Of a DNA stretch of 64,000 bases, positions 25,956-38,327 are shown in pieces (the stretch's first letter is position 1; each line of letters opens with the position of its first letter). The notes beneath the pieces are model-generated. The model was not told where the DNA came from and ran no database searches. It was given only the letters and a program-made list of their open reading frames with translations. The stretch comes from Megalopta genalis (taxonomy: Eukaryota; Arthropoda; Insecta; Hymenoptera; Halictidae). The translations under genes were made by a program, and so were the position numbers. The stretch spans positions 372,001 to 436,000 of the forward strand of contig NW_027476221.1 in the NCBI RefSeq assembly GCF_051020955.1, written 5' to 3'.

Positions 25956-26424
25956 AAATCATGTGTTTCGAATGAATGTGAAGCTAACTCGTTTGTTTCG
26001 CATGCATTTGAAGCATATATCGTTTATATCGCAAGTACTTGAAGCTAAATCATTTGTTTCGCATGGATTTGAAGCTAACTCGCATGTTTCGCTTCCAGTT
26101 GGAGCTAAATCATTTATATCGCTAGTACTTGAAGCTAAATCATTTGTTTCGCATGGATTTGAAGCTAAACCTTCTACTTCGCATTGCTTGGAAGATAAAT
26201 CATGTGTTTCGCGTGAATTTGAATCTAACTCGATTGTTTCGCTTCCAGTTGATGCAAAATCATATATAGCGCAAGTATTTGAAGCTAAATCATTTGTTTC
26301 GCACGGATCTGAAGCTAAACCTTCTACCTCGCACTGATTTGAAGCTTTGTCATGTGTTTCGCGTGGATTTGAATCTAACTCGATTGTTTCGAATGCAGTT
26401 GAAGCTAAGACATTTATATCGCAA

Positions 26425-27650
26425 GTATTTGAAGCTAAATCATTTGTTTCGCATGGATTTGAATCTAACTCGCATGTTTCGCTTCCAGTTGGAGCTAAAT
26501 CATTTCTTATCGCTAGTATTTGAAGCAGAATCATTTGTTTCGCATGGATTTGAAGCTAAACCTTCTACTTCGCGTTGCTTTGAAGATAAATCATGTGTTT
26601 CGCATAGATTAGAACCTAACTCGCTTGTTTCGCTTCCAGTTGAAGCTAATTCATTTATGTCGGAAGTATTTGAAGCTAAATCATTTGTTTCGCATGGATT
26701 TGAAGCTAAACCTTCTACTCCGGATTGATTAGAAGTTAAATCATGTGTTTCGCATGGTTTAGAAGCTAACTCGCTTGATTCGCTTCCAGTTGAAGTTAAA
26801 TCATTTATATCGCAAGTATTTGAAGCTAAATCATTTGTTTCGCATGGATTTGAAGCTAAACCTACTACTCCGCGTGGATTTGAAGTTAAATCATGTGTAT
26901 CGCATGAGTTAGAAACTAACTCGCTTGTTTCGCTTCCAGTTGAAGCTAAATCATTTATATCGCAAGTATTTGAAGCTAAATCATTTGTTTCGCATGGATT
27001 TGAAGCTAAACCTTCTACTCCTCGTGGATTTAAAGTTAAATCATGTGTATCGCATGGGTTAGAAACCAACTCGCTTGTTTCGCTTCCAGTTGAAGCTAAT
27101 TCAATTATGTCGCAAGTATTTGAAGCTAAATCATTTGTTTCGCATGGATTTGAAGCTAAACCTTCTACTCCGCGTGGATTTGAAGTTAAATTATGTGTTT
27201 CGCATGAGTTAGAAACTAACTCGCCTGTTTCGCTTCCAGTTGAAGCTAAATCATTTATGTCGCAAGTATTTCAAGCTAAATCATTTGTTTCGCATGGATT
27301 TGAAGATAAACCTTCTACTCCGCATTGATTTGAAGCTAAATCACGTGTTTCGAATGACTGTGAAGCTAACTCGTTTGTTTCGCATGGATTTGAAGGTAAA
27401 CCTTCTACCTCGCACTGATTTGAAGCTTTGTCATGTGTTTCGCATGGATTTGAATCTAACTCGATTGTTTTGCATGCAGTTGAAGCTAAATCATTTATAT
27501 CGCAAGTATTTGAAGCTAAATCATTTGTTTCGCATGGATGTGCAGCTAACTCGCTTGTTTCGCCTCCAGTTGAAGCTAAATCATATATATCGCTGGTATT
27601 TGAAGCTAAATCATTTGTTTCGCATGGATTTGAAGCTAAACCTTCTACTT
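26425..27650. repeat. Duplication F, copy 1 (offset 3838 bp; partner 30263-31488)
   Basis: These 1.2 kb are repeated at 30263-31488 with scattered single-base differences. Marks are CATTTCTTATCGC, CATAGATTAGAACC, a b unit with CTCCGGATTG (CTCCGGGTTG in the partner), and several subfamily-3 HORs. Parts are seen again from about 32435, 36038 and 38560, so this block also seeded the later 2.6-3.6 kb family. Confidence 0.8.
26850..27240. repeat. Variant HOR subfamily 3 (CTCCGCGTGG / GAAGTTAAATC / GTTAGAAACTAAC)
   Basis: Here b ends in CTCCGCGTGG or CTCCTCGTGG, c begins GAAGTTAAATC and ends in CATGAGTTAG or CATGGGTTAG, and d begins AAACTAAC or AAACCAAC. Successive copies lie about 120-150 bp apart. 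The set is common between about 20.8 and 39.7 kb and I did not see it in the first 20 kb or after about 40 kb. On the minus strand it reads SNPRGVEGLA followed by a THDLT or THDLS variant. Its limited range suggests local amplification of one HOR variant. Confidence 0.75.
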
Positions 27651-28508
27651 CTCATTGATTTGAAGCTAAATCATGTGTTTCGAATGCATGTGAATCTAAC
27701 TAGTTTGTTTCGAATGCATTTGAAGCTATATCGTTTATACCGCAAGTATTTGAAGCTAAATCATTTGTTTCGCATGGATTTGAAGCTAAACCTTCTACTC
27801 CGCGTAGATTTGAAGTTAAATCAAGTGTTTTGCATGAGTTAGAAACTAACTTGCTTGTTTCGCTTCCAGTTGAAGCTAAGTCGTTTATGTCGCAAGTATT
27901 TCAAGCTAAATCATTTGTTTCGCATGGATTTGAAGATAATCCTTCTACTCCGCATTGATTTGAAGCTAAATCACGTGTTTCGAATGACTGTGAAGCTAAC
28001 TCGTTTGTTTTGCATGGATTTGAAGGTAAACCTTCTACTCCGCATTGATTTGAAGCTAAATCACGTTTTTCGAATGACTGTGAAACTAACTCGTTTGTTT
28101 CGCATGGATTTGAAGGTAAACCTTCTACCTCGCACTGATTTGAAGCTTTGTCATGTGTTTCGCATGGATTTGAATCTAACTCGATTGTTTCGCATGCAGT
28201 TGAAGCTAAATCATTTATATCGCAAGTATTTGAAGCTAAATCATTTGTTTCGCATGGATTTGAAGCTAAATCTTCTACTTCGAGTAGATTTGAAGCTAAA
28301 TCATGTGTTTCGAATGAATGTGAGCTAACTCGTTTGTTTCGCATGCATTTGAAGCTATATCGTTTATATAGCAAGTACTTGGATCTAAATCATTTGTTTC
28401 GCATGGATGTGAAGCTAACTCGCTTGTTTCGCCTCCAGTTGAAGCTAAATCATTTATATCGCTGGTATTTGAAGCTAAATCATTTGTTTCGCATGGATTT
28501 GAAGCTAA
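27160..28508. repeat. 1349-bp tandem block G, copy 1
   Basis: Copies 27160-28508 and 28509-29857 lie head to tail at an offset of 1349 bp. Both contain the GAAGCTTTGTCATG unit, TGTGAGCTAAC (1-bp deletion) and AACTAGTTTG units. The length 1349 is 45 x 30 minus 1, and the missing base is the TGTGAGC deletion, so the block is otherwise in unit register. Confidence 0.82.
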
Positions 28509-29857
28509 ACCTTCTACTCCGCGTGGATTTGAAGTTAAATTATGTGTTTCGCATGAGTTAGAAACTAACTCGCCTGTTTCGCTTCCAGTTGAAGCTAAAT
28601 CATTTATGTCGCAAGTATTTCAAGCTAAATCATTTGTTTCGCATGGATTTGAAGATAAACCTTCTACTCCGCATTGATTTGAAGCTAAATCACGTGTTTC
28701 GAATGACTGTGAAGCTAACTCGTTTGTTTCGCATGGATTTGAAGGTAAACCTTCTACCTCGCACTGATTTGAAGCTTTGTCATGTGTTTCGCATGGATTT
28801 GAATCTATCTCGATTGTTTTGCATGCAGTTGAAGCTAAATCATTTATATCGCAAGTATTTGAAGCTAAATCATTTGTTTCGCATGGATGTGAAGCTAACT
28901 CGCTTGTTTCGCCTCCAGTTGAAGCTAAATCATATATATCGCTGGTATTTGAAGCTAAATCATTTGTTTCGCATGGATTTGAAGCTAAACCTTCTACTTC
29001 TCATTGATTTGAAGCTAAATCATGTGTTTCGAATGAATGTGAATCTAACTAGTTTGTTTCGAATGCATTTGAAGCTATATCGTTTATACCGCAAGTATTT
29101 GAAGCTAAATCATTTGTTTCGCATGGATTTGAAGCTAAACCTTCTACTCCGCGTGGATTTGAAGTTAAATCAAGTGTTTCGCATGAGGTAGAAACTAACT
29201 CGCTTGTTTCGCTTCCAGTTGAAGCTAAGTCGTTTATGTCGCAAGTATTTCAAGCTAAATCATTTGTTTCGCATGGATTTGAAGATAAACCTTCTACTCC
29301 GCTTTGATTTGAAGCTAAATCACGTGTTTCGAATGACTGTGAAGCTAACTCGTTTGTTTTGCATGGATTTGAAGGTAAACCTTCTACTCCGCATTGATTT
29401 GAAGCTAAATCACGTGTTTCGAATGACTGTGAAGCTAACTCGTTTGTTTCGCATGGATTTGAAGGTAAACCTTTTACCTCGCACTGATTTGAAGCTTTGT
29501 CATGTGTTTCGCATGGATTTGAATCTAACTCGATTGTTTCGCATGCAGTTGAAGCTAATTCATTTATATCGCAAGTATTTGAAGCTAAATCATTTGTTTC
29601 GCATGGATTTGAAGCTAAATCTTCTACTTCAAGTAGATTTGAAGCTAAATCATGTGTTTCGAATGAATGTGAGCTAACTCGTTTGTTTCGCATGCATTTG
29701 AAGCTATATCGTTTATATCGCAAGTACTTGGATCTAAATCATTTGTTTCGCATGGATGTGAAGCTAACTCGCTTGTTTCGCCTCCAGTTGAAGCTAAATC
29801 ATTTATATCGCTGGTATTTGAAGCTAAATCATTTGTCTCGCATGGATTTGAAGCTAA
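28509..29857. repeat. 1349-bp tandem block G, copy 2
   Basis: This is the second head-to-tail copy of 27160-28508. It has a few private changes, for example CATGAGGTAG near 29186 and CTCCGCTTTG near 29300. Copy divergence looks like a few percent or less by eye. Confidence 0.82.
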
Positions 29858-31949
29858 ACCTTCTACTTCTCATTGATTTGAAGCTAAATCATGTGTTTCG
29901 AATGAATGTGAATCTAACTAGTTTGTTTCGAATGCATTTGAAGCTATATCGTTTATACCGCAAGTATTTGAAGCTAAATCATTTGTTTCGCATGGATTTG
30001 AAGCTAATCCTTCTACTCCGCGTGGATTTGAAGCTAAATCATTTGTTTCGCATGGATTTGAAGCTAAATCTTCTACTTCGAGTAGATTTGAAGCTAAATC
30101 ATGTGTTTCGAATGAATGTGAGCTAACTCGTTTGTTTCGCATGCATTTGAAGCTATATCGTTTATATCGCAAGTACTTGGATCTAAATCATTTGTTTCGC
30201 ATGGATGTGAAGCTAACTCGCTCGTTTCGCCTCCAGTTGAAGCTAAATCATTTATATCGCTGGTATTTGAAGCTAAATCATTTGTTTCGCATGGATTTGA
30301 ATCTAACTCGCACGTTTCGCTTCCAGTTGGAGCTAAATCATTTCTTATCGCTAGTATTTGAAGCAGAATCATTTGTTTCGCATGGATTTGAAGCTAAACC
30401 TTCTACTTCGCGTTGCTTTGAAGATAAATCATGTGTTTCGCATAGATTAGAACCTAACTCGCATGTTTCGCTTCCAGTTGAAGCTAATTCATTTATGTCG
30501 GAAGTATTTGAAGCTAAATCATTTGTTTCGCATGGATTTGAAGCTAAACCTTCTACTCCGGGTTGATTAGAAGTTAAATCATGTGTTTCGCATGGTTTAG
30601 AAGCTAACTCGCTTGATTCGCTTCCAGTTGAAGTTAAATCATTTATATCGCAAGTATTTGAAGCTAAATCATTTGTTTCGCATGGATTTGAAGCTAAACC
30701 TACTACTCCGCGTGGATTTGAAGTTAAATCATGTGTTTCGCATGAGTTAGAAACTAACTCGCTTGTTTCGCTTCCAGTTGAAGCTAAATCATTTATATCG
30801 CAAGTATTTGAAGCTAAATCATTTGCTTCGCATGGATTTGAAGCTAAACCTTCTACTCCTCGTGGATTTGAAGTTAAATCATGTGTTTCGCATGGGTTAG
30901 AAACCAACTCGCTTGTTTCGCTTCCAGTTGAAGCTAATTCAATTATGTCGCAAGTATTTGAAGCTAAATCATTTGTTTCGCATGGATTTGAAGCTAAACC
31001 TTCTACTCCGCGTGGATTTGAAGTTAAATTATGTGTTTCGCATGAGTTAGAAACTAACTCGCCTGTTTCGCTTCCAGTTGAAGCTAAATCATTTATGTCT
31101 CAAGTATTTCAAGCTAAATCATTTGTTTCGCATGGATTTGAAGATAAACCTTCTACTCCGCATTGATTTGAAGCTAAATCACGTGTTTCGAATGACTGTG
31201 AAGCTAACTCGTTTGTTTCGCATGGATTTGAAGGTAAACCTTCTACCTCGCACTGATTTGAAGCTTTGTCATGTGTTTCGCATGGATTTGAATCTAACTC
31301 GATTGTTTTGCATGCAGTTGAAGCTAAATCATTTATATCGCAAGTATTTGAAGCTAAATCATTTGTTTCGCATGGACGTGAAGCTAACTCGCTTGTTTCG
31401 CCTCCAGTTGAAGCTAAATCATATATATCGCTGGTATTTGAAGCTAAATCATTTGTTTCGCATGGATTTGAAGCTAAACCTTCTACTCCGCGTGGATTTG
31501 AAGTCAAATCAAGTGTTTCGCATGAGTTAGAAACTAACTCGCTTGTTTCGCTTCCAGTTGAAGCTAAGTCGTTTATGTCGCAAGTATTTCAAGCTAAATC
31601 ATTTGTTTCGCATGGATTTGAAGATAAACCTTCTACTCCGCATTGATTTGAAGCTAAATCACGTGTTTCGAATGACTGTGAAGCTAACTCGTTTGTTTCG
31701 CATGGATCTGAAGGTAAACCTTCTACCTCGCACTGATTTGAAGCTTTGTCATGTGTTTCGCATGGATTTGAATCTAACTCGATTGTTTCGCATGCAGTTG
31801 AAGCTAAATCATTTATATCGCAAGTATTTGAAGCTAAATCATTTGTTTCGCATGGATTTGAAGCTAAATCTTCTACTTCGAGTAGATTTGAAGCTAAATC
31901 ATGTGTTTCGAATGAATGTGAGCTAACTCGTTTATTTCGAATGCATTTG

Positions 31950-34900
31950 ATGCTATATCGATTACATCGCAAGTACTTGGATCTAAATCATTTGTTTCGC
32001 ATGGATGTGAAGCTAACTCGCTTGTTTCGCCTCCAGTTGAAGCTAAATCATTTATATCGCTGGTATTTGAAGCTAAATCATTTGTTTCGCATGGATTTGA
32101 AGCTAAACCTTCTACTTCTCATTGATTTGAAGCTAAATCATGTGTTTCGAATGAATGTGAAGCTAACTCGTTTTTATCGCATGCATTTCAACCTATATCG
32201 TTTATATCACATGTATTTGAAGCTAAATCATTTGTTTCGCACGGATTTGAAGCTAAACCTTCTACCTCGCACTGATTTGAAGCTTTGTCATGTGTCTCGC
32301 GTGGATTTGAATCTAACTCGATTGTTTCGCATGCAGTTGAAGCTAAGTCATTTATATCGCAAGTATTTGAAGCTAAATCATTTGTTTCGCATGGATTTGA
32401 ATCTAACTCGCATGTTTCGCTTCCAGTTGGAGCTAAATAATTTCTTATCGCTAGTATTTGAAGCAGAATCATTTGTTTCGCATGGATTTGAAGCTAAACC
32501 TTCTACTTCGCGTTGCTTTGAAGATAAATCATGTGTTTCGCATAGATTAGAACCTAACTCGCTTGTTTCGCTTCCAGTTGAAGCTAATTCATTTATGTCG
32601 CAAGTATTTGAAGCTAAATCATTTGTTTCGCATGGATTTGAAGCTAAACCTTCTACTCCGGATTGATTAGAAGTTAAATCATGTGTTTCGCATGGTTTAG
32701 AAGCTAACTCGCTTGATTCGCTTCCAGTTGAAGTTAAATCATTTGTTTCGCATGGATTTGAAGCTAAACCTACTACTCCGCGTGGATTTGAAGTTAAATC
32801 ATGTGTTTCGCATGAGTTAGAAACTAACTCGCTTGTTTCGCTTCCAGTTGAAGCTAAATCATTTATATCGCGAGTATTTGAAGCTAAATCATTTGTTTCG
32901 CAGGGATTTGAAGCTAAACCTTCTACTCCTCGTGGATTTGAAGTTAAATCATGTGTTTCGCATGGGTTAGAAACTAACTCGCTTGTTTCGCTTCCAGTTG
33001 AAGCTAATTCAATTATGTCGTAAGTATTTGAAGCTGAATCATTTGTTTCGCATGGATTTGAAGCTAAACCTTCTACTCCGCGTGGATTTGAAGTTAAATC
33101 ATGTGTTTCGCATGAGTTAGAAACTAACTCGCCTGTTTCGCATCCAGTTGAAGCTAAATCATTTATGTCGCAAGTATTTCAAGCTAAATCATTTGTTTCG
33201 CATGGATTTGAAGATAAACCTTCTACTCCGCATTGATTTGAAGCTAAATCACGTGTTTCGAATGACTGTGAAGCTAACTCGTTTGTTTCGCATGGATTTG
33301 AATGTAAACCTTCTACCTCGCACTGATTTGAAGCTTTGTCATGTGTTTCGTATGGATTTGAATCTAACTCGATTGTTTTGCATGCAGTTGAAGCTAAATC
33401 ATTTATATCGCAAGTATTTGAAGCTAAATCATTTGTTTCGCATGGATTTGAAGCTAAATCTTCTACTTCGAGTAGATTTGAAGCTAAATCATGTGTTTCG
33501 AATGAATGTGAGCTAACTCGTTTGTTTCGCATGCATTTGAAGCTATATCGTTTATATCGCAAGTACTTGAATCTAAATCATTTGTTTCGCATGGATGTGA
33601 TGCTAACTCGCTTGTATCGCCTCCAGTTGAAGCTAAATCATTTATATCGCTGGTATTTGAAGCTAAATCATTTGTTTCGCATGGATTTGAAGCTAAACCT
33701 TCTACTTCTTATTGATTTGAAGCTAAATCATGTGTTTCGAATGAATGTGAATCTAACTAGTTTGTTTCGAATGCATTTGAAGCTATATCGTTTATACTGC
33801 AAGTATTTGAAGCTAAATCATTTGTTTCGCATGGATTTGAAGCTAAACCTTCTACTCCGCGTGGATTTGAAGTTAAATCATGTGTTTCGCATGAGTTAGA
33901 AACTAACTCGCTTGTTTCGCTTCCAGTTAAAGCTAAATCGTTTATGTCGCAAGTATTTCAAGCTAAATCATTTGTTTCGCATGGATTTGAAGATAAACCT
34001 TCTACTCCGCATTGATTTGAAGCTAAATCACGTGTTTCGAATGACTGTGAAGCTAAGTCGTTTGTTTCGCATGGATTTGAAGGTAAACCTTCTACTCCGC
34101 ATTGATTTGAAGCTAAATCACGTGTTTCGAATGACTGTGAAGCTAACTCGCTTGTTTCGCATGGATTTGAAGGTAAACCTTCTACCTCGCACTGATTTGA
34201 AGCTTTGTCATGTGTTTCGCATGGATTTGAAGCTAAACCTTCTACTTCGCATTGATTTGAAGCTAAATCATGTGTTTCGAATGAATGTGAAGCTAACTCG
34301 TTTTGTTTCGCATGCTTTGGAAGCTATATCGTTTATATCGCTAGTGTTTGAAACTAAATCATTCGTTTCGCATGGATTCGAAGCTAAACCTTCTACTTCG
34401 CATTGATTTGATACTAAGTCATGTGTTTCGAATGAATGTGAAGCTAACTCGTTTGTATCGCATGCATTTGAAGCTATATCGTTTATATCGCAAGTATTTG
34501 AAGCTAAATCATTTGTTTCGCATGGATTTGTAGCTAAAAATACTACTCCGCATTGATATAAATCAAAATCTCGTTTTTCGCATGGATTTGAATCAATCTT
34601 GTTTGTTTCGCATGCAGTTGAATCTAAATCATTTTTATCGCAAGTATTTGAAGTAAAATCATTCGTTTCGCATGGATTAGAAGCTAACTCGATTGTTTCG
34701 CTTCCAGTTGAAGCTATATCATTTATATCGCTAGTATTTGAAGTTAAATCATTTGTTTCGCATTGATTTGAAGCCAAAGCTTTTCTCTCGCATTGATTTG
34801 AAGCTAAATCATGTGTTTCGCGTGGATTTGAATCTAACACGATTGTATCGCTTCCAGTTGAAGCTAAATCATTTATATCGCAAGTATTTGAAGCTAAATC

Positions 34901-35551
34901 ATTTGTTTCGCATTGGTTTGAAGCCAAAGCTTTTCTCTCGCATTGATTTGAAGCTAAATCATGTGTTTCGCATGAATGTGAAGCTAACTCGTTTGTCTCG
35001 CTTTCAGTTGAAGCTAAATCATTTGTATCGCAAGTATTTGAAGCTAAATCATTTGTTTCTCATGGATTTGAATCTGAACCTTCTACTTCGCAATGCATGG
35101 GAGATAAATAATGTGTTTTGCGTGGATTTGAAGCTATCTCGTTTGTGTCGCATGCAGTTGAATCTAAATCATTTATATCGCAAGTATTTGAAGCTATATT
35201 ATTTGTTTCGTTTGGATTTGAAGCTAAACCTTCTACTTCGCATTGAATTGAAGCTAAATCATGTGTTTCGAATGAATGTGAAGCTAACTCGTTTGTTTCG
35301 CATGCATTTGAAGCTATATCGTTTATATCGCAAGTACTTGAAGCTGAATCATTTGTTTCGCATGGATTTGAAGCTAACTCGCATGTTTCGCTTCCAGTTA
35401 AAGCTAAATCATTTATATCGCAAGTATTTGAAGCTAAATCATTTGTTTCGCATGAATTTGAAGCTAAACCATCTACTTCGCATTGATTAGAACCTAAGCC
35501 ATGTGTTTCGAATGAATGTGAAGCTAACTCGTTTTGTTTCGCATGCTTTTG
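31950..35551. repeat. 3.6 kb block H, copy 1 (3602 bp)
   Basis: This is the first of three head-to-tail copies. Marks in order are CATTTCAACC near 32186, the stop-making AAATAATTTCTTATCGC near 32436, subfamily-3 HORs, TGTGAGCTAAC near 33509, AACTAGTTTG near 33757, AACTCGTTTTGTTTCGC (+1) near 34302, and AAAAATACTACTCC near 34536. The offset to copy 2 is 3602 bp, that is 120 x 30 plus 2. Confidence 0.85.
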
Positions 35552-38327
35552 AAGCTATATCGTTTATATCGCAAGTACTTGAAGCTGAATCATTTGTTTC
35601 GCATGGATTTGAAGCTAACTCGCTTGTTTCGCCTCCAGTTGAAGCTAAATCATTTATATCGCTGGTATTTGAAGCTAAATCATTTGTTTCGCATGGATTT
35701 GAAGCTAAACCTTCTACTTCTCATTGATTTGAAGCTAAATCATGTGTTTCGAATGAATGTGAAGCTAACTCGTTTGTATCGCATGCATTTCAACCTATAT
35801 CGTTTATATCACATGTATTTGAAGCTAAATCATTTGTTTCGCACGGATTTGAAGCTAAACCTTCTACCGCGCACTGATTTGAAGCTTTGTCATGTGTCTC
35901 GCTTGGATTTGAATCTAACTCGATTGTTTCGCATGCAGTTGAAGCTAAGTCATTTATATCGCAAGTATTTGAAGCTAAATCATTTGTTTCGCATGGATTT
36001 GAATCTAACTCGCATGTTTCGCTTCCAGTTGGAGCTAAATAATTTCTTATCGCTAGTATTTGAAGCAGAATCATTTGTTTCGCATGGATTTGAAGCTAAA
36101 CCTTCTACTTCGCGTTGCTTTGAAGATAAATCATGTGTTTCGCATAGATTAGAACCTAACTCGCTTGTTTCGCTTCCAGTTGAAGCTAATTCATTTATGT
36201 CGCAAGTATTTGAAGCTAAATCATTTGTTTCGCATGGATTTGAAGCTAAACCTTCTACTCCGGATTGATTAGAAGTTAAATCATGTGTTTCGCATGGTTT
36301 AGAAGCTAACTCGCTTGATTCGCTTCCAGTTGAAGTTAAATCATTTGTTTCGCATGGATTTGAAGCTAAACCTACTACTCCGCGTGGATTTGAAGTTAAA
36401 TCATGTGTTTCGCATGAGTTAGAAACTAACTCGATTGTTTCGCTTCCAGTTGAAGCTAAATCATTTATATCGCGAGTATTTGAAGCTAAATCATTTGTTT
36501 CGCAGGGATTTGAAGCTAAACCTTCTACTCCTCGTGGATTTGAAGTTAAATCATGTGTTTCGCGTGGGTTAGAAACTAACTCGCTTGTTTCGCTTCCAGT
36601 TGAAGCTAATTCAATTATGTCGTAAGTATTTGAAGCTAAATCATTTGTTTCGCATGGATTTGAAGCTAAACCTTCTACTCCGCGTGGATTTGAAGTTAAA
36701 TCATGTGTTTCGCATGAGTTAGAAACTAACTCGCCTGTTTCGCTTCCAGTTGAAGCTAAATCATTTATGTCGCAAGTATTTCAAGCTAAATCATTTGTTT
36801 CGCATGGATTTGAAGATAAACCTTCTACTCCGCATTGATTTGAAGCTAAATCACGTGTTTCGAATCACTGTGAAGCTAACTCGTTTGTTTCGCATGGATT
36901 TGAATGTAAACCTTCTACCTCGCACTGATTTGAAGCTTTGTCATGTGTTTCGTATGAATTTGAATCTAACTCGATTGTTTTGCATGCAGTTGAAGCTAAA
37001 TCATTTATATCGCAAGTATTTGAAGCTAAATCATTTGTTTCGCATGGATTTGAAGCTAAATCTTCTACTTCGAGTAGATTTGAAGCTAAATCATGTGTTT
37101 CGAATGAATGTGAGCTAACACGTTTGTTTCGCATGCATTTGAAGCTATATCGTTTATATCGCAAGTACTTGAATCTAAATCATTTGTTTCGCATGGATGT
37201 GATGCTAACTCGCTTGTATCGCCTCCAGTTGAAGCTAAATCATTTATATCGCTGGTATTTGAAGCTAAATCATTTGTTTCGCATGGATTTGAAGCTAAAC
37301 CTTCTACTTCTTATTGATTTGAAGCTAAATCATGTGTTTCGAATGAATGTGAATCTAACTAGTTTGTTTCGAATGCATTTGAAGCTATATCGTTTATACT
37401 GCAAGTATTTGAAGCTAAATCATTTGTTTCGCATGGATTTGAAGCTAAACCTTCTACTCCGCGTGGATTTGAAGTTAAATCATGTGTTTCGCATGAGTTA
37501 GAAACTAACTCGCTTGTTTCGCTTCCAGTTGAAGCTAAATCGTTTATGTCGCAAGTATTTCAAGCTAAATCATTTGTTTCGCATGGATTTGAAGATAAAC
37601 CTTCTACTCCGCATTGATTTGAAGCTAAATCACGTGTTTCGAATGACTGTGAAGCTAAGTCGTTTGTTTCGCATGGATTTGAAGGTAAACCTTCTACTCC
37701 GCATTGATTTGAAGCTAAATCACGTGTTTCGAATGACTGTGAAGCTAACTCGCTTGTTTCGCATGGATTTGAAGGTAAACCTTCTACCTCGCACTGATTT
37801 GAAGCTTTGTCATGTGTTTCGCATGGATTTGAAGCTAAACCTTCTACTTCGCATTGATTTGAAGCTAAATCATGTGTTTCGAATGAATGTGAAGCTAACT
37901 CGTTTTGTTTCGCATGCTTTGGAAGCTATATCGTTTATATCGCTAGTGTTTGAAACTAAATCATTCGTTTCGCATGGATTCGAAGCTAAACCTTCTACTT
38001 CGCATTGATTTGATACTAAGTCATGTGTTTCGAATGAATGTGAAGCTAACTCGTTTGTATCGCATGCATTTGAAGCTATATCGTTTATATCGCAAGTATT
38101 TGAAGCTAAATCATTTGTTTCGCATGGATTTGTAGCTAAAAATACTACTCCGCATTGATATAAATCAAAATCTCGTTTTTCGCATGGATTTGAATCTATC
38201 TTGTTTGTTTCGCATGCAGTTGAATCTAAATCATTTTTATCGCAAGTATTTGAAGTAAAATCATTCGTTTCGCATGGATTAGAAGCTAACTCGATTGTTT
38301 CGCTTCCAGTTGAAGCTATATCATTTA
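35552..38327. repeat. Block H, copy 2 (2776 bp)
   Basis: This follows copy 1 base for base until about 38327. There it switches from the GCTAGT e unit directly to TATATCACATG, which in copy 1 lies near the start. This marks the junction to copy 3, with about 0.83 kb of copy 1 missing. Private changes include CATTGCGTG-class single-base differences such as CACTGTG near 36865. Confidence 0.85.
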